From Cydia pomonella (taxonomy: Eukaryota; Arthropoda; Insecta; Lepidoptera; Tortricidae), in the NCBI RefSeq assembly GCF_033807575.1, contig NC_084705.1, positions 18,346,019 to 18,410,018 on the forward strand: a stretch of 64,000 nt of DNA, read 5' to 3'. The notes below the pieces were generated by a model. It saw only the letters and a program-made list of their open reading frames with translations, was not told where the DNA came from and ran no database searches. This document shows, in pieces, positions 23,615 to 35,818 of this stretch (the first letter of the stretch is position 1; each line of letters opens with the position of its first letter). Both the position numbers and the translations under genes were made by a program.

Positions 23615-23865
23615 TACGTCGGTGGCAAACAAACATACGGTCCGTCTGATGGTAAGCAGTCTCCGTAGCCTATGTACGCCTGTAACTTCAGTGGAGTTAC
23701 ATGCGCGTTGCCGACTCTAACACTCCGCACCCTCGTTGAGTTCTGGCAACCTTACCCACCGGCAGGAACACAACACTATGAGTAGCAGGCATCTATGGGC
23801 GACGGTAATCGCTTACCATCAGACGGTTCGTCTGATCGTTTTCCTCCTATATCACAAAAAAAAAC
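23523..23865 (+). repeat. LINE 3' end split by a second LINE 3' end
   Basis: Plus-strand flanks ('gccggcaacgcacc...ggtgttgcagg' before 23576, 'catctatgggcgacggtaat' after 23786) form one copy of a non-LTR 3' untranslated region, ending in a run of A at about 23855. Between them sits a minus-strand copy of a related 3' end (23576-23781) that begins with T's and an AT run. 'gcagg' repeats at both junctions (23571, 23782) and may be a short target duplication. Confidence 0.6.
23581..23613. repeat. (AT)n microsatellite
   Basis: An uninterrupted run of about 16 AT repeats. It sits at what would be the A-rich 3' tail of the minus-strand LINE fragment, a usual origin for such a run. Confidence 0.95.
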
Positions 23866-24002
23866 GTTCCCGTCTCTTGATGCAATATGAATATGTATTC
23901 TTGAGTTTTACCTTACACTCCCGATTGAGGTGTTTTGCTTACCTTCAATCTTATTTATTCTACTTGTAGCTCAATGATGTGACTAGTGGATCAAATGCAA
24001 CA

Positions 24003-24270
24003 ATTTTTTTTTTTTTTAATATTATAGGACATTATTACACAAATTGACTAAGTCCCACAGTAAGCTCAATAAGGCTTGTGTTGAGGGTACTTAGACAACG
24101 ATATATATAATATATAAATATTTATAAATACTTAAATACATAGAAAACACCCATGACTCAGGAACAAATATCCATGCTCATCACACGAATAAATGCCCTT
24201 ACCAGAATTTGAACCCGGGACCATCAGCTTCGTAGGCAGGGTCACTACCCACTAGGCCAAACCGGTCGTC
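24003..24270 (-). mobile_element. tRNA-derived SINE, full length, minus strand
   Basis: On the minus strand it opens with GACCGGTTTGGCCTAGTGG, where an A-box-like TGGCCTAGTGG is followed by a B-box-like GGTTCAAATTC. It continues with a shared body (cctgagtcatgggtgttt, tcgttgtctaagtaccctc, tgagcttactgtgggactt) and ends in an A-rich tail (T-run on the plus strand). It matches the plus-strand copy at 26263-26541 throughout. The pol III boxes identify a SINE, not a working tRNA. Confidence 0.9.
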
Positions 24271-25290
24271 GACAAATTGAACCCTGAATAATAATATAAT
24301 ACTTATTGACATAGAGTCTATATTTACTTGATTCTACCACTTGACAATCTTATTTTGTTTTGATAAATGACGTAAGTGAGTTTGGATCCTGAATGCCCAT
24401 GAATCGTTTTAAAATGTAATAGAAGATTAGGTTTTTCATGTTGTCACACTTGGAGGCTCGCCAAATCTGAGTCGAATAACAAAGGCGTCGAGTTATCGAG
24501 TCTTAAGAGATCGATTATCGTACCTACTCGTAAATATATGAAGGGCTTGCATCAGTTGCAACATTTTTATGACAGCTATTATGCCTAAGTATATACTACT
24601 ACTGTGTATTGGCGTATGTACTCCTAACCCGTTCCTAAAGGGCGCTTTCTACTTGAGTAGAAAAAATGAAACAACCATTAAAATTCACAAATAAAGCCAA
24701 TTTTAATTTTCGACCCTTATATACAAAGTATACAAACCCGATGACAATTTCGTAAGAGAGTTGTACGGTGGGGTCAGCGCCATCTAGCGTGAGATTAGGT
24801 AAACCTTTTTAAATGCAGTTACTATACTGACGCGAACATATGGTGAATCATCGTATTTATAGCCTTATTGATGTTATTTTATTTTCGTATGCAAAAAATG
24901 GGAAACAATCAGGATTTACTCTACTTTCAATCAGTGCAAATTTTACTAGAAATTGCATTGAAGTACCGTTATAAGACATTTTATCACAGAGTCTGAAAAG
25001 CTGATTCCATATCACGTTTCTTAGTCTCAATAAAAAGAATGTACCTAACATTGTAACTAGCTGTCGTCTGAAACTTCGTCTCATTACGGGAGTTACGCAA
25101 ACAGTGAGTCAGCCGAATTCCTAGGCCGGGTGATTACTAGATACCGATCAGGCAGTGACCCACGCTGGCCGATCGCCGATTAGCCTTAAATGACGGCTCA
25201 AATACGAGCCTGAACCACGACTAACGTTATTGGCCCTGACTACGCGAATTAAGATTTTATGAAGCGCCAAATCAAGATACGAGTAACGTA
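24271..25290. other. Unassigned DNA
   Basis: No gene or repeat with defined ends. 'gcgccatctagcgtgag' at about 24778 was considered as an insulator-like motif and not called. Confidence 0.35.
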
Positions 25291-25360
25291 CCTTGTTTTA
25301 TTATATTTATTTATTTATTTATTTATTTAAACCTTTGGGAAACAAACAGGCAAGAACAAC
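25291..25360 (-). repeat. (ATTT)n tail of a retroposon fragment
   Basis: About six TTTA repeats are followed by 'aacctttgggaaacaaacag'. The order suggests the 3' tail of a minus-strand SINE or LINE remnant. The body beyond is not identified. Confidence 0.45.
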
Positions 25361-25699
25361 ACATATAGTTAATCAGATTACACATTCATAAGCCAAACAG
25401 TTTCCACTAATGAATAATAACAATTATGTTGCTCAGAAATTAACATTAATATTAAAACATGCAATATTATACCATGGAATATAAATAATATCACCACTCT
25501 GTGAGCTACCTTAGTCATTAAGTACTGTCACGCGGCGTTATATGTAAATCTTCTTCTTCTTCTCAGCATATTCGCGTCCACTGCTGAACATATGCCTCTT
25601 TCATGTTGTTTTTCATCACACTTGCTTGAAAAAGATCTTATTTCATGCAGATGTACTTCAGACAAAGGCCAATATTGTTCCCACGAGTTATGGATTGTG

Positions 25700-25741
25700 G
25701 AAAAAAAGCTGTAACTCCCTAGGGAGATATAGCTTTTTTTT
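25700..25741. repeat. Short hairpin
   Basis: 'aaaaaaagctgtaactccct' is mirrored by 'agggagatatagcttttttt' with one mismatched internal stretch. The surrounding sequence (25361-26262) is otherwise unassigned, apart from a 94-codon frame at 25834-26118 without known motif. Confidence 0.5.
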
Positions 25742-26262
25742 TTAATTATGTGACTTATTCATACAAACCAAGTAGCATAAATGAGTTTTGCATTTTAACA
25801 GCCGTTTAAAATATTTTTAGATAATTTTCAATAGTGGCTGAATGCCGAATGCTGAATAGGTCTGGTCTAGGTGCCTTCGATGCCAAACCTGTCAAGGAAT
25901 TACAAAATGGCGGACGAATGTTTGATTTATCACCGTATTTAAGAATTATTTTGTTTAAAAACATTGTAAGTGTAACTCCGGGGGTAAGAATATTGCAATC
26001 TCGGGGCTCGGGTACCGCCCTCGTATCAAAAAGTTTCACTTACTCCCCTCGTTGCACAATGTACTATTGTATGTGGCGGTTCTATTTCTATGCCAGGTCG
26101 GCTCTGCCGTCTTTCTAATATCTATATGCATATAGCTAAATAAGTAAATATTCCTATTTAAGTTACAATTTCCGCGCGGTGTAGTTTTCTAAAATAATGC
26201 CCGTTTGGAATTTTAAGTAGAACTCAACTGTCATAAATTGTTACCTAATATAGTATATATTT

Positions 26263-26541
26263 GACGACCAGTCTGGCCTAGTGGGTAGTGACCCTGCCTA
26301 TGAAGCCGATGGTCCTGGGTTCAAATCCTGGTAAGGGCATTTATTCGTGTGATGAGCATGGATATTTGTTCCTGAGTCATGGGTGTTGTCTATGTATTTA
26401 AGTATTTATAAATATTTATATATATTATATATATCGTTGTCTAAGTACCCTCAATACAAGCCTTATTGAGCTTACTGTGGGACTTAGTCAAATTGTGTAA
26501 TAATGTCCTATAATATTTATTTATTTATTTATTTATTTATT
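26263..26541 (+). mobile_element. tRNA-derived SINE, full length, plus strand
   Basis: Starts GACGACCAGTCTGGCC with an A-box-like TGGCCTAGTGG and a B-box-like GGTTCAAATCC at about 26319-26329. The body has 'gatgagcatggatatttg', 'cctgagtcatgggtgttg' and 'cttattgagcttactgtgg', and the end is a (TTTA)n tail. It is the reference copy for the fragments at 24003, 38800, 42325, 48190, 48690 and 53185. Confidence 0.93.
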
Positions 26542-26566
26542 AGTATGCTCGTTTTCTCCAAGTTTG

Positions 26567-27046
26567 TTTTTAAGGTTCCGTAGTCAACTAGGAACCTTTA
26601 CAGTTTCGCCATGTCCATCTGCTTGTCTATCTGTCTATCCGTCTGCGAGTTTGCTCCGTGATCGTTAGTACTGAAAAGTACTGAAAGCTGAATTTGGCAC
26701 AAAGTTCAGTTAAGCCGACAAAGTCGTCAAATAAAAACTAGAAAAATGATTTTTTTTTAAGTAGGGCTTAGTGTTTCAACCCTGTGGTGTGTCGCTGGAT
26801 AGGTATTTTATAACTTCTTTGATAAACGTAATATTTGCGGAAATAATCGATATGAAAAAATTATACCTCCCCCTCCTCTAACTTTTGAAGCATGGGTCAA
26901 AAAATATGAAAAAACGTGAGCTTAGTAATGAATTTCAAGGAAAACTATAGTGAAGTATAGTTTTTTGCAAAAAAAAATTGACGGACGGGTAACTACGGAT
27001 CCCTACACTGAGCATGGCCCGCCATACTCTTGGCCGCTGTTTATTT
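26567..27046 (+). repeat. GGTTCCGTA-family repeat, uninterrupted copy
   Basis: Opens 'aaggttccgtagtcaacta', with 'tttcgccatgtccatctg' after it, and closes 'cactgagcatggcccgccat' plus 'actcttggccg'. It matches both ends of the 22664-23267 copy. The 69-codon frame over its end (26950-27159) is not a gene. Confidence 0.65.
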
Positions 27047-27108
27047 TGTTTAACTATCAACAATTAAACAATTGCAAATTGAGTCCTTCGCTTTCACAAT
27101 TATTAATA

Positions 27109-29253
27109 ACTAGCTGTGCCCGCGGCTCCGCCCGCGTGGAATTCGGTCTGTGTCAGTAACCGCTAATTTCTCTGCCTCTCCCGTGGAGGTGGAACTTGAA
27201 GTAAAGTTGACAGATGGATACGCTAGAGGACTGTAGTCCAGATAACATATTTTACAATTAGGTACCACTTAATAAAACTACACTCCAAAATCAATTGTTT
27301 TTTTTTATTTCAAGTTCGCCCTTATTCAAATTTTTGACGTGATTTAAACGACATAGAGTAGTAGATGTATATCGGACAATACAGTTCCCCTTTTGTATTT
27401 TTTTTACGTCCTTGACTGTACCTATCCAAATCATGTCCATGGAAATATCATCCAAATCGGTGCTCCAGACCGATCAGTCTAAGCATGAAAAGGTAAGAAA
27501 TATACACATATAAATCCATACTTCCGAACACTTTCGAATTTAGGGGTTAGTTAAAAGTAGGATTAGAGGAAAGGAGAATAGATATCAAAAACTTGAGGCC
27601 GAGTATTTATATTTTGTTTACAGTTATGTTTATGTATGCACAACTAAATGTATACATATAATTATATCTACAGTTACATACTAATAAGTAGGTATGTAAT
27701 AGCATATGTACATAACATTGACATTTTACAATATTTATTTGTACACCACATTGCGAGTCTCCCCGGCGGCGGGCATCAGCACGAATAGCGCCGTGCGGCT
27801 GGTAACGCGCGAGCACGCCACGTAGAGCTGCCGACCTTAACCGACTTCAAGATTTCAAAAGGAGGAGAATCGAGGGAACTCTTCAAATTTGAAAGTCATA
27901 CATATAATGATTTTTGTATTTTCTTTAACAAATCTAGCATTTACATTTAAAAAAGTGACATTTGATGAAGTGGAAGTGCTGATGATGATCAGACTGGAAC
28001 TCTTCAACGATACATAGTACACGTTTGGCGATTTGTCCTCTTAGCTGTGTTTGTTAAGTAAATTAGATTTTCAAGACAAATTTTTGTCAAGTTCGAGTTC
28101 TGACGATGGGCTCCATGAGGAATCGAGGGAACTCTTCAAATGTGAAAGGCGTACATATAGTGATTTTTGTATTTTCATCAACAAATCAAGTGTTTACATT
28201 TGTAGAAGTGACATTTGATGAAGTGGAACTGTTCATGATGAACAGAACGGAACTCTTCAACGATGCATAGTTCACGTTTGGCAATTTGTTCTCTTTGCAT
28301 GTTTGTCAAGCTGTTAGGTTTGCAAGGCACATTTTTATATTTCTATCCTATTTAGTGTATTTAATAATTATCTGGTGCTTTATTGCATACATGGTGTGAA
28401 ATATTTTATCTTAAATACAGTCGAATACCCTATTGCGGGTATCTTACCAGTCAGCCATAGGGCAAATCTGAAATATGTCAAGGTGGGTGCAGTGACAAAA
28501 AAAAACATGTTACCTCCTTTTCAACATAATTAGGCGTAGGACGTTGTCTTTTTAATTTAATTGTATGAAATCAAAAATCAACAATAATCATTCTTTCACC
28601 GGTCTCCCTTATTGAAGTCGGTTGTTTTTCTTAATAATTATTAGTTTACTTGGTTACTAAATGTTTACTCAGTTCCCGAAAAGATGGCACTGTGCAATGT
28701 ATGGCAATTAATTTACTGTCGTTTAATTTCGTCGTTGTATTATTACATCAACACAATTGAAATTGAATTGATATCCGTACCCCCCCTCTTCTAACTTTAG
28801 AGTTAATTTGACAAAATCCTTCCTCGGTGGCTTAATTTCAGCACCATATCTGTTAGTTTAGCAGGGTACTCGATACTCGTGGCACATATTTGTTGTAAAA
28901 GTTTGCACCTCCTTCCTAAGTAGCGCCATAAGATTCAGGTGCAAAAATAACTCAATCGAGTGTAGTGGCTACCCCCCCTTCTAGGGGTTGAATTTTTATA
29001 GCCTATAACTTGGCCGGACATTTTCTCGACAGATTAGTAAAGTTTGCATCAAAATCCGTTCAGCCGTTTTCACGTGATGCGAGGTTAAATAAACAGACAA
29101 ACAGAGAAACAGACAAACAGACAAAAATTTTAAAAACTGTTGGAAAGTGTTCTGATAACGATTCTTAGTATCCCCAGCCTACTTTTTTCGAATATCTTCC
29201 ATGTACAGACTTTCGATCCCCTTCAGCTTTAGTATATGTATAGATATAATTCA
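27109..29253 (+). repeat. GTGCCCGCGGCT-family repeat with a nested insertion
   Basis: Opens 'ctagctgtgcccgcggctcc' plus 'gcccgcgtggaattc'. It closes with 'aaaatccgttcagccgtttt', a run of CAGACAAA repeats at about 29094-29125, and 'tttagtatatgtatagat'. I recognise this pair of ends as one very common lepidopteran repeat. The middle is occupied by the ACCGACTTC repeat at 27838-28627. Confidence 0.55.
27838..28627. repeat. ACCGACTTC/GAAGTCGGT repeat with an internal 252 bp duplication
   Basis: Bounded by 'taaccgacttcaa' at 27838 and 'ttgaagtcggttg' at about 28612-28624. Inside, 'gaatcgagggaactcttcaa' recurs at 27868 and 28120, and both units carry 'gtgacatttgatgaagtgga' and 'ggaactcttcaacgat'. 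The two units are clearly related with scattered substitutions. A minus-strand relative lies at 58325-58570. Confidence 0.75.
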
Positions 29254-30698
29254 AAAGTGTTTAATAACAAGATCCTAAAATTAACCACTTGAAGTCTAAC
29301 ATGTCATATTGCAGAGTGCTGCTAGCAAAAGCTAGTTTTATAAAAGTTTGCTACACTTAATTCCCTGCCATCTTACTTGCACAGCCCTCGTCTGATTAAA
29401 GTGTAATAGCTGGGGCGCTTACGCAAGCTGTTGGTAATTACGAGCGTGTACGTACTGTAATTTTTTGCTGACGCTACCGGGAGCTTTGCTAGGGTTGACA
29501 CATTTTTCATAAAACCGGGACTATCAGGCAGACAATATTATGCATTAATTTGATATATAGTTTGCATGTAGTCAATAAATAATATTTAATAATCAATTTC
29601 AATAATGGCAAGCACTGATGTTTACCAGAAAGTACCCAAAAGTTTCATAAGTCCTTATTGTCATGAAATGTGTGCGCAATAAAAGCGAACGTGGCGGTAA
29701 ATTTAAATAGCGCTTCAGCTTTTAAGTAAAGGAATCTAAAAAACGTATTTACCACAATTTGTATTTGCATGGTTAATAATAGAAATACAGTTTTGCTACC
29801 TGCAGAACAGACCTTAAACCTAAAACAGACAGCCCTAGGAAACTCATCTTGTAAAAGGCTTGTAAAGAGAAAAAATATAATAATAATAACAGGTAATAGT
29901 GGTGTAAGATAGGTACATGGAAGTATTACATTGGACATTTAATATTACATTTTCTATATACTAAAAATATATAGAAAATGTATGCCGGTTTTTAGCGCGT
30001 CTGTATGATTATCCCGACCGTTGGAGTGAATTTTTGGAAAGTGGATTTGTTTAAAAAGTTACCAAATAATCATAAAAGCACGTATGAACGCCAAATGCGG
30101 TCAATGCCAAAAGTTTGTAAGTCGATGTCATATTATATTGTTATTAACTTCCGACTACGACCATACATAATAATGACGTAAATACAAAATCATGAAAATT
30201 AACTGAGTTTATTTTTATATAATATATAAGCACGGAATTATGGAATAAAACAATAATTATATCGGGTCCGATACTCAACGAAACCGTATAGGACAATTGC
30301 TTACGTAAACACAAATTTTCAAACAGCTTATTGGTGGGTAACATTAATATAGGAAGTCACAAGTATTCCCACATATAATATTCGTATCTCAGCCTACCAT
30401 TAAGTGGTAGAAGCCAGTTTTACAGGGCAATTACTGGCCAGTGGTAAGTAATATGCGACCAGTGTGCGTGCTACGTAAAATATAATAATGTTGGGCTTCC
30501 TATACGGGTTTCCTTGGGGCCATATTCTGAACATACGAAGTAATACGGAGATATTACAAGTCATGTTCTATCACCGTACGCCAATGAAAACCATGTGTAT
30601 TCTCATAAAGTATGACGGTGACGCAGATCAGTGTTAACAGGAAGACCAAGCACCCCCCTAACTTACGGGTGGAAAATATGCAATATCGAAATATTACA
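29254..30698. other. Unassigned DNA with one perfect hairpin
   Basis: A perfect 13 bp hairpin sits at 29948-29980 (cattttctatata / tatatagaaaatg, 7-base loop). Nothing else is recognisable. Minus frames at 29645-29938 and 30144-30344 have no known motif. Confidence 0.4.
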
Positions 30699-30898
30699 AC
30701 TACTGGCAATGCCGGATTTACAGGTCTGGAGGCCTCGGGCAATAAAGGAGTGGAGGCCCCCTGGCCCCAAATTTTTTCCAAATAAAATAGTAAATTTACC
30801 GAATTCTCTATTGTGGAGTTCCCCTAGTTCCCCTTTTTTGTGGAGGCCCGGGGCAGTAGCCCCGGTTGCCCTCCCCTAAATCCGGCCCTGACTACTGG
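30699..30898. mobile_element. hAT-type MITE with perfect 8 bp target duplication
   Basis: The element is 30707-30890 (184 bp). It begins CAATGCCGGATTTA and ends TAAATCCGGCCCTG, inverted ends with two mismatches. The 8-mer 'actactgg' stands directly outside both ends (30699-30706 and 30891-30898). An 8 bp duplication and CAGGG-type ends are the hAT superfamily signature. The 82-codon frame across it is not a gene. Confidence 0.92.
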
Positions 30899-32654
30899 TC
30901 GAATTGCGCCAAGTACTTGAGGCAGAACTTGGGGTGCAGGTTTGATCACTATTTAATTAAAGTAAACCTGTTATTGGGTTGTTTCTTTTCCTTCTTATGA
31001 TGCTGTAATTAACACGACAATTCCGTCCTAGTGCGTAGTGTAGAGTTCTACGTAAATACATGGCGTGACGTTAATCAAATTCGAAATTTATTCGACTCCC
31101 TATATCTTGATGAGATTAGTACTTGTATGTCCTAAAATAAAAGACGACGGGGATAGAGTTATGTGGTCACTGATAAGTAGGAACTGACTGTACAGCAGAA
31201 ATATGTATGTAAACGCGGGATCCGGTAACAATTGGGCCGATATCTCTTATTAGGCGCGCATATGTAATGACGCAGGATGGGGTCGAGATTATCTTTTGGA
31301 TAGTGTTCTTAGATGGAAAAAGGATTGATGATATTTTAAAGCCTTGTTCGAAACAGTACTTCAATAGTCAATTTGATAGACCTGTTATTTACATTGAATT
31401 TGTAGCCGCCGTGCAGGTCAGAATCTCGACGACTCAAATAAAAGCTTCGATTTGTAGTGAAGTGTTATTATTTTCCAAAAGGTACTGGTTTATAAGAGAT
31501 TCTTGACAAACAGTTAAGTGCAGAAAGTGGTTGTTGATTGTATGGAGGATGATGAAAGAGTAATATTTGATCAGTTCAAAAGTGGTTTAAAGTTAGGTGC
31601 CTCTAATTGGCCGCGATACAAAATATGTGGAGCGCTCTTAAAATTGGTGCTTTTGAAAAAGCCTCCGAATACTAACCGAGCCCGACGGCTGCGTTTAGCT
31701 ACTGCATTGGGAATATTTTTTATACAATAATAAGTTGCATTCACAACAACATTATAAACTTATCTGCTTACTTAAATGGTGCCGTGTGCTATATCACAAT
31801 AAAGAAGATGATATCTCGTTATAGAAAACGTGTACGTAGAGCCAACCTAAAGAACCACAGTAAAGTAACTAATAATGGCATACCTATATAAACTCAAAAA
31901 CCTTTTCAACCCCTTTTGCGGCAGTCGCGCACAAAAGGATAATAACGCAATGCTGATGAAGTGTTTCAATTTTGAAAATTGCATTGTTTTTAGAAAAAAA
32001 ATAGGCTCTAATAACAATGTTGCAACTAATTTAACTAATGCTCTGACCACGACTCAAAAAGAACGTACATTTTCAACGAGCCTCAAACAAAAATCCAAAG
32101 ACATTTAACCTCAGCTATGATAGATTACTAGTACATTCATAATTTTGAGCTGCAAGCAAAATGTAATCAAACGACACGAACATATGGTTCAAATTGTTTT
32201 TCTCTAGAAAAATTGACGAGACGTTATTTCTTAAGACGAGGCTCTCGTCGTGACTCCTTGTGAGGAAGTTGCAATTTTCTTTTTAATTTCTTATACTTAG
32301 CTTGAATGGCTTTGGTTAAGCTAGAAGGATAAACTATAGCTCGCTTCTACATTAACTAAGATTTTTTTCTGTTTGTTTGTCTGTAAGCAATCTGCTTGAG
32401 AACTATGAAATTACAGGTTCGTCATAGGGTTTTTTTTGCAGAAAGGAAAATTGATGACTACCTATACAGTATAGGTAGATAACTCTTTTACCTAAGCATT
32501 GTCATTCTCATAGAAATTACTTACGTTTTTCTAAGAGGTTTAAGAGAAGAGAGAAGTTTAAGTTTAGAAAAGTGGAATCAATTAAATCAGTTATGGAATA
32601 GTTAAATACACTGCCTAATAAAATCATATACCGGGTATATGGAATAGGTACGTA
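30899..32654. other. Unassigned DNA
   Basis: No gene recognised. The short frames at 31518-31730 and 31875-32108 were read and show no known domain. Confidence 0.35.
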
Positions 32655-33894
32655 TATACCGGGTGTGGCCTGTACAACACCACTGACATAAATGGACTAG
32701 ACAGGCTATCGAGAACAAATTGTGTCCGCCATTTTCGGCATTTGACGTCTGTCACTAAACTAAAGAAGCTGTGTAGCTAACCAGAGGCAAAACTGTTATG
32801 ACAACTGTTAATTTTCTGCCTACGTACGCACTGTAAAGAATCTAGATAAAATGTATTTATTTCCTGACAAGAGTATTGAAATTGTTTTACATAATTATGT
32901 GACACGAACGACATTAAAATTTATAAACAACTCTTTAAATATGAGAAAAACACAACAAAAAATTATGAGATAAAGAATATATAGGTACATTATTGTGTAT
33001 ATATTCTGCAAACAATAAGGAAGGTAATCATTAGTACCTACGCATTACATATGCGAAATGTAATCGATGCGCCAAAGAAAATGGCGTACCACCACGAGTG
33101 TTTAAAGTGACGTTTCATAATAATCTAAATCACATTTAAACAAGAGTTTTTCGCAGTGGATTGTTAATATATTGCTTTTATTATGTTTCTTGATATTATT
33201 AGAATACATTTTCATGACGCACAATGGCATTTTTAATTTTTATAATTTTTGTCACATGCGTGGCATCTCGCCAGTAGTCGGATACGTACTAAACGCAGTG
33301 AAGTGCCCGCACTTCATTGAGGTGCGGAAACATTTTGTTAGAGATGCTGACTCTAGTTCTATACCTCAATGTGTAATGCGAGCAATAAATTTAGGTAACT
33401 GTAGGCTGCTCAAACTTAACAATATTTGTTCAGCAACATTAACAGTGTTTTTCATACAAATTAATTGACAATAACAATATACATAATGGATATATACAGA
33501 TGATTACTATAACTAGCTTATATCTAAAATAGGCTCTTGAGGCATTGTACCAAGGATGCTGGCGGCATTTCCTCGTTGTATCGCAATACTGATACGTTGT
33601 GCGAGGAAGCCGCCAGCTCTTCGGTCACCAGTTACGTCAACCAGACGTTTCGCGATTTCTCCAAAAATATTAAATATTACCTTCAATGTACGCTGTCATC
33701 AGTGTTATTGACGTTGATTGTCACGCTTTAAATTAAAAAAAATGCAATACATTGCGTCTTAGAATAAACTTTAAAGTGTTCTAAAAATCTAAATAAAAGT
33801 TATTTTTACAACTTGCAGAACAAATGTTGGTCAGTTTGAGGAGTACAGCCTACAGTTTAATTTTTTGCTCCTGTTACAGGCTACACCCGGTATA
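32655..33894. mobile_element. Inverted 20 bp ends 1.24 kb apart (TATACCGGGTGTGGCCTGTA)
   Basis: 'tataccgggtgtggcctgta' at 32655-32674 is mirrored at 33875-33894 with one mismatch. The right 230 bp (33661-33894) resemble a repeat I remember from Lepidoptera. The two ends may bound one element that captured the retroelement piece at 33525-33660, or be two separate copies of one repeat in opposite directions. A 98-codon frame at 33172-33468 has no known motif. Confidence 0.45.
33525..33660 (-). pseudogene. Third fragment of the 9 kb retroelement family (C-terminal end)
   Basis: On the minus strand an uninterrupted frame reads EIAKRLVDVTGDRRAGGF, then LAQRISIAIQRGNAASIL and GTMPQEPI. This is colinear with the last 46 codons of the 9.3-11 kb copy (TGDQRAGSF, LAQRISLTIQRGNAAS, GTMPQG). 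Unlike the other two copies, this short piece has no stop or shift. It covers only the tail after the putative nuclease motifs. Confidence 0.85.
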
Positions 33895-35300
33895 CCATCA
33901 TGTTACTGTCACTTTAATATCTATAGCAAAAACGCGACCAATAACACTTTTACAAATTGACATTCTTACCAACGGTTTTTCTGACATAGACAAAAAGTGA
34001 CGGTTAGTTACAGTCTTCCAATATGACTAACTTCCACCTAATTAACAATTCTGATCACATCAAGATTACTAAGGCAGTTCAATGACTTATGTAGTGTAAG
34101 TTATGTTTTTATCAATGTCAATATAATATACCTTCTGACTACACGTGCGTTGCAAAATTAAGGATTGGATTATATGTGTCTATTTGTATATTTTAAAACA
34201 TGTATAATAAATCATAAAATACCTACTACAAGATGACTAAATTATTTCAATTTTTAGTCAGACCGCCACATCGTATTGTGTTTAGAAAATTTAAAATAAA
34301 TGATTTGAAATTCAGATAAAGTCCTTATTTGATTTGTGAAGAAATGGCTTGAAGATGATCTAAAATTAAGCTTTAGAAACTACACTTTTATGATAATTAA
34401 ACCTAAGCGTTAAACAACATATACCTTGTCGTCCATATTAGGTTACGTAGGTTATGTTCCTATATAAACCGTTTATTGATTTAATAATCAGGAAACGTCA
34501 TAACTCTACTATTAAGTAACATAGTACTCCGGAAATCTAAGCCCCGACACCCACAAAGAGTGAAACCCACGCCCAATCAGCTAGAACAAAAGGACTTTTA
34601 CTATTGCGCCTGATTCGACACTTTTACTGCCACAAAATGGCCGCTTTCACTTCGCGCCAATTTTCGCGCCCTTTCTCTGAATAAAGACAATGGCATTACG
34701 GATAATTGTTGGCTAAATGTTACGTTGTCTTGCAAGCGAGAATCACTTAAGTCATTTGATAAAGTCGCTAATAGGTAAGCGGTCTGACGTATTTTGATTA
34801 TGTTTAACCTCTTAAGACCCAGCCATAGAAATGAAAAATCCAAAATTTGCCACTGGAATTTGAACCTATAGTGCACGGAATACAGTAGATTTTATTTTGT
34901 TTGAAAATTGCACGAAACAAAACAAATGCAACTCTGTCCTAATTGAATATGATTTAAATTTCATCGAACTGAATAAGTCCTATAGGTAGGACCTTGGGCC
35001 TTACGAGGTTAAAAGTAAGACGTGAAATACCACCCTAAGGTTGAAACTCGTGTTCCGTTTAAGAAATGATGCTCTTTAAGATTTTGTATTCATTGACATT
35101 ATATGGAGCATAACTATGTTAGGAACGTTATGAATGTAATGATCCAAGAGGGCCACAGAAAATCCTTTGTGCGATTTAAGTAACAGAAAATGAGAAAAAA
35201 AAAGTCTAGTAAAAAAACGCGCCTAAATAAAAAAAAAATACGCCAAACATAAAAAAAAAAAAAAAAACATTTATTTCAGAATTAAATTTCCATATTATAT
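33895..35300. other. Unassigned DNA
   Basis: No coding homology. The stretch around 34800-35030 vaguely recalls a lepidopteran repeat, but I can define no ends. A poly-A/T rich patch lies at 35190-35270. Confidence 0.35.
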
Positions 35301-35775
35301 TATAGTACCTGGGCGACCGAGCTTTGCTCGGTTATAACTATTTATTGTAATATGGTGGTGTACAGGTGATAATCTTAACTACATTTTTTTACTAAATTAA
35401 ACTTGTCTAAAACAATAAATATTAAAAAAATATATATAAACTTGAACATATAAAAAAAAACAAAAGGTAGTCACCGGGCGAGATTCGAACCCGTAACACT
35501 CGTTTCTAGCCGTCCGCGTCTTAACCCGCTGGACCAGACGGACAGTGGCTAGCAACACGAAATTAACGACCATATTCTGCGTCGAAAGAAAAACGCATGA
35601 AAACTCGAAAACACGCGTTTTCCCAAACATAAGACTAATCTAGATCGATTGTATACCCCCTAAAACCCCCATATACCAAATTTCAGCGAAATCGTTAGAG
35701 CCGTTTCCGAGATCACAGAAATATATATATGTATATACAAGAATTGCTCGTTTAAAGGTATAAGATTAGTAACTT
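35300..35775 (-). repeat. Repeat containing a tRNA-like body
   Basis: The minus strand at about 35545-35466 reads GTCCGTCTGGTCCAGCGGG...GGTTCGAATCTCGCCCGG. These are A- and B-box-like promoters of a tRNA ancestor, but the acceptor stem does not pair (GTCCGTC against the 3' end), so it is not a tRNA gene. Flanks 'cgaccgagctttgctcgg' (about 35314) and 'agaattgctcgtttaaagg' (about 35740) are strings I remember as the two ends of a common lepidopteran repeat. Confidence 0.55.
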
Positions 35776-35818
35776 ATTACCTAATATACTAAACCTATAT
35801 TAATAACTATTTTATTTT

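Noticed and set aside
24775..24800. gcgccatctagcg as an insulator (CTCF-like) site
   Set aside because: One short match without supporting context is not enough.
26263..26341. tRNA-like head of the SINE as a tRNA gene
   Set aside because: The same sequence is repeated at several places, followed by the same SINE body and a (TTTA)n tail.
35466..35545. Possible tRNA gene on the minus strand
   Set aside because: It has A- and B-box-like motifs but the acceptor stem does not pair, and it sits inside a dispersed repeat. It is tRNA-derived, not a functional tRNA.
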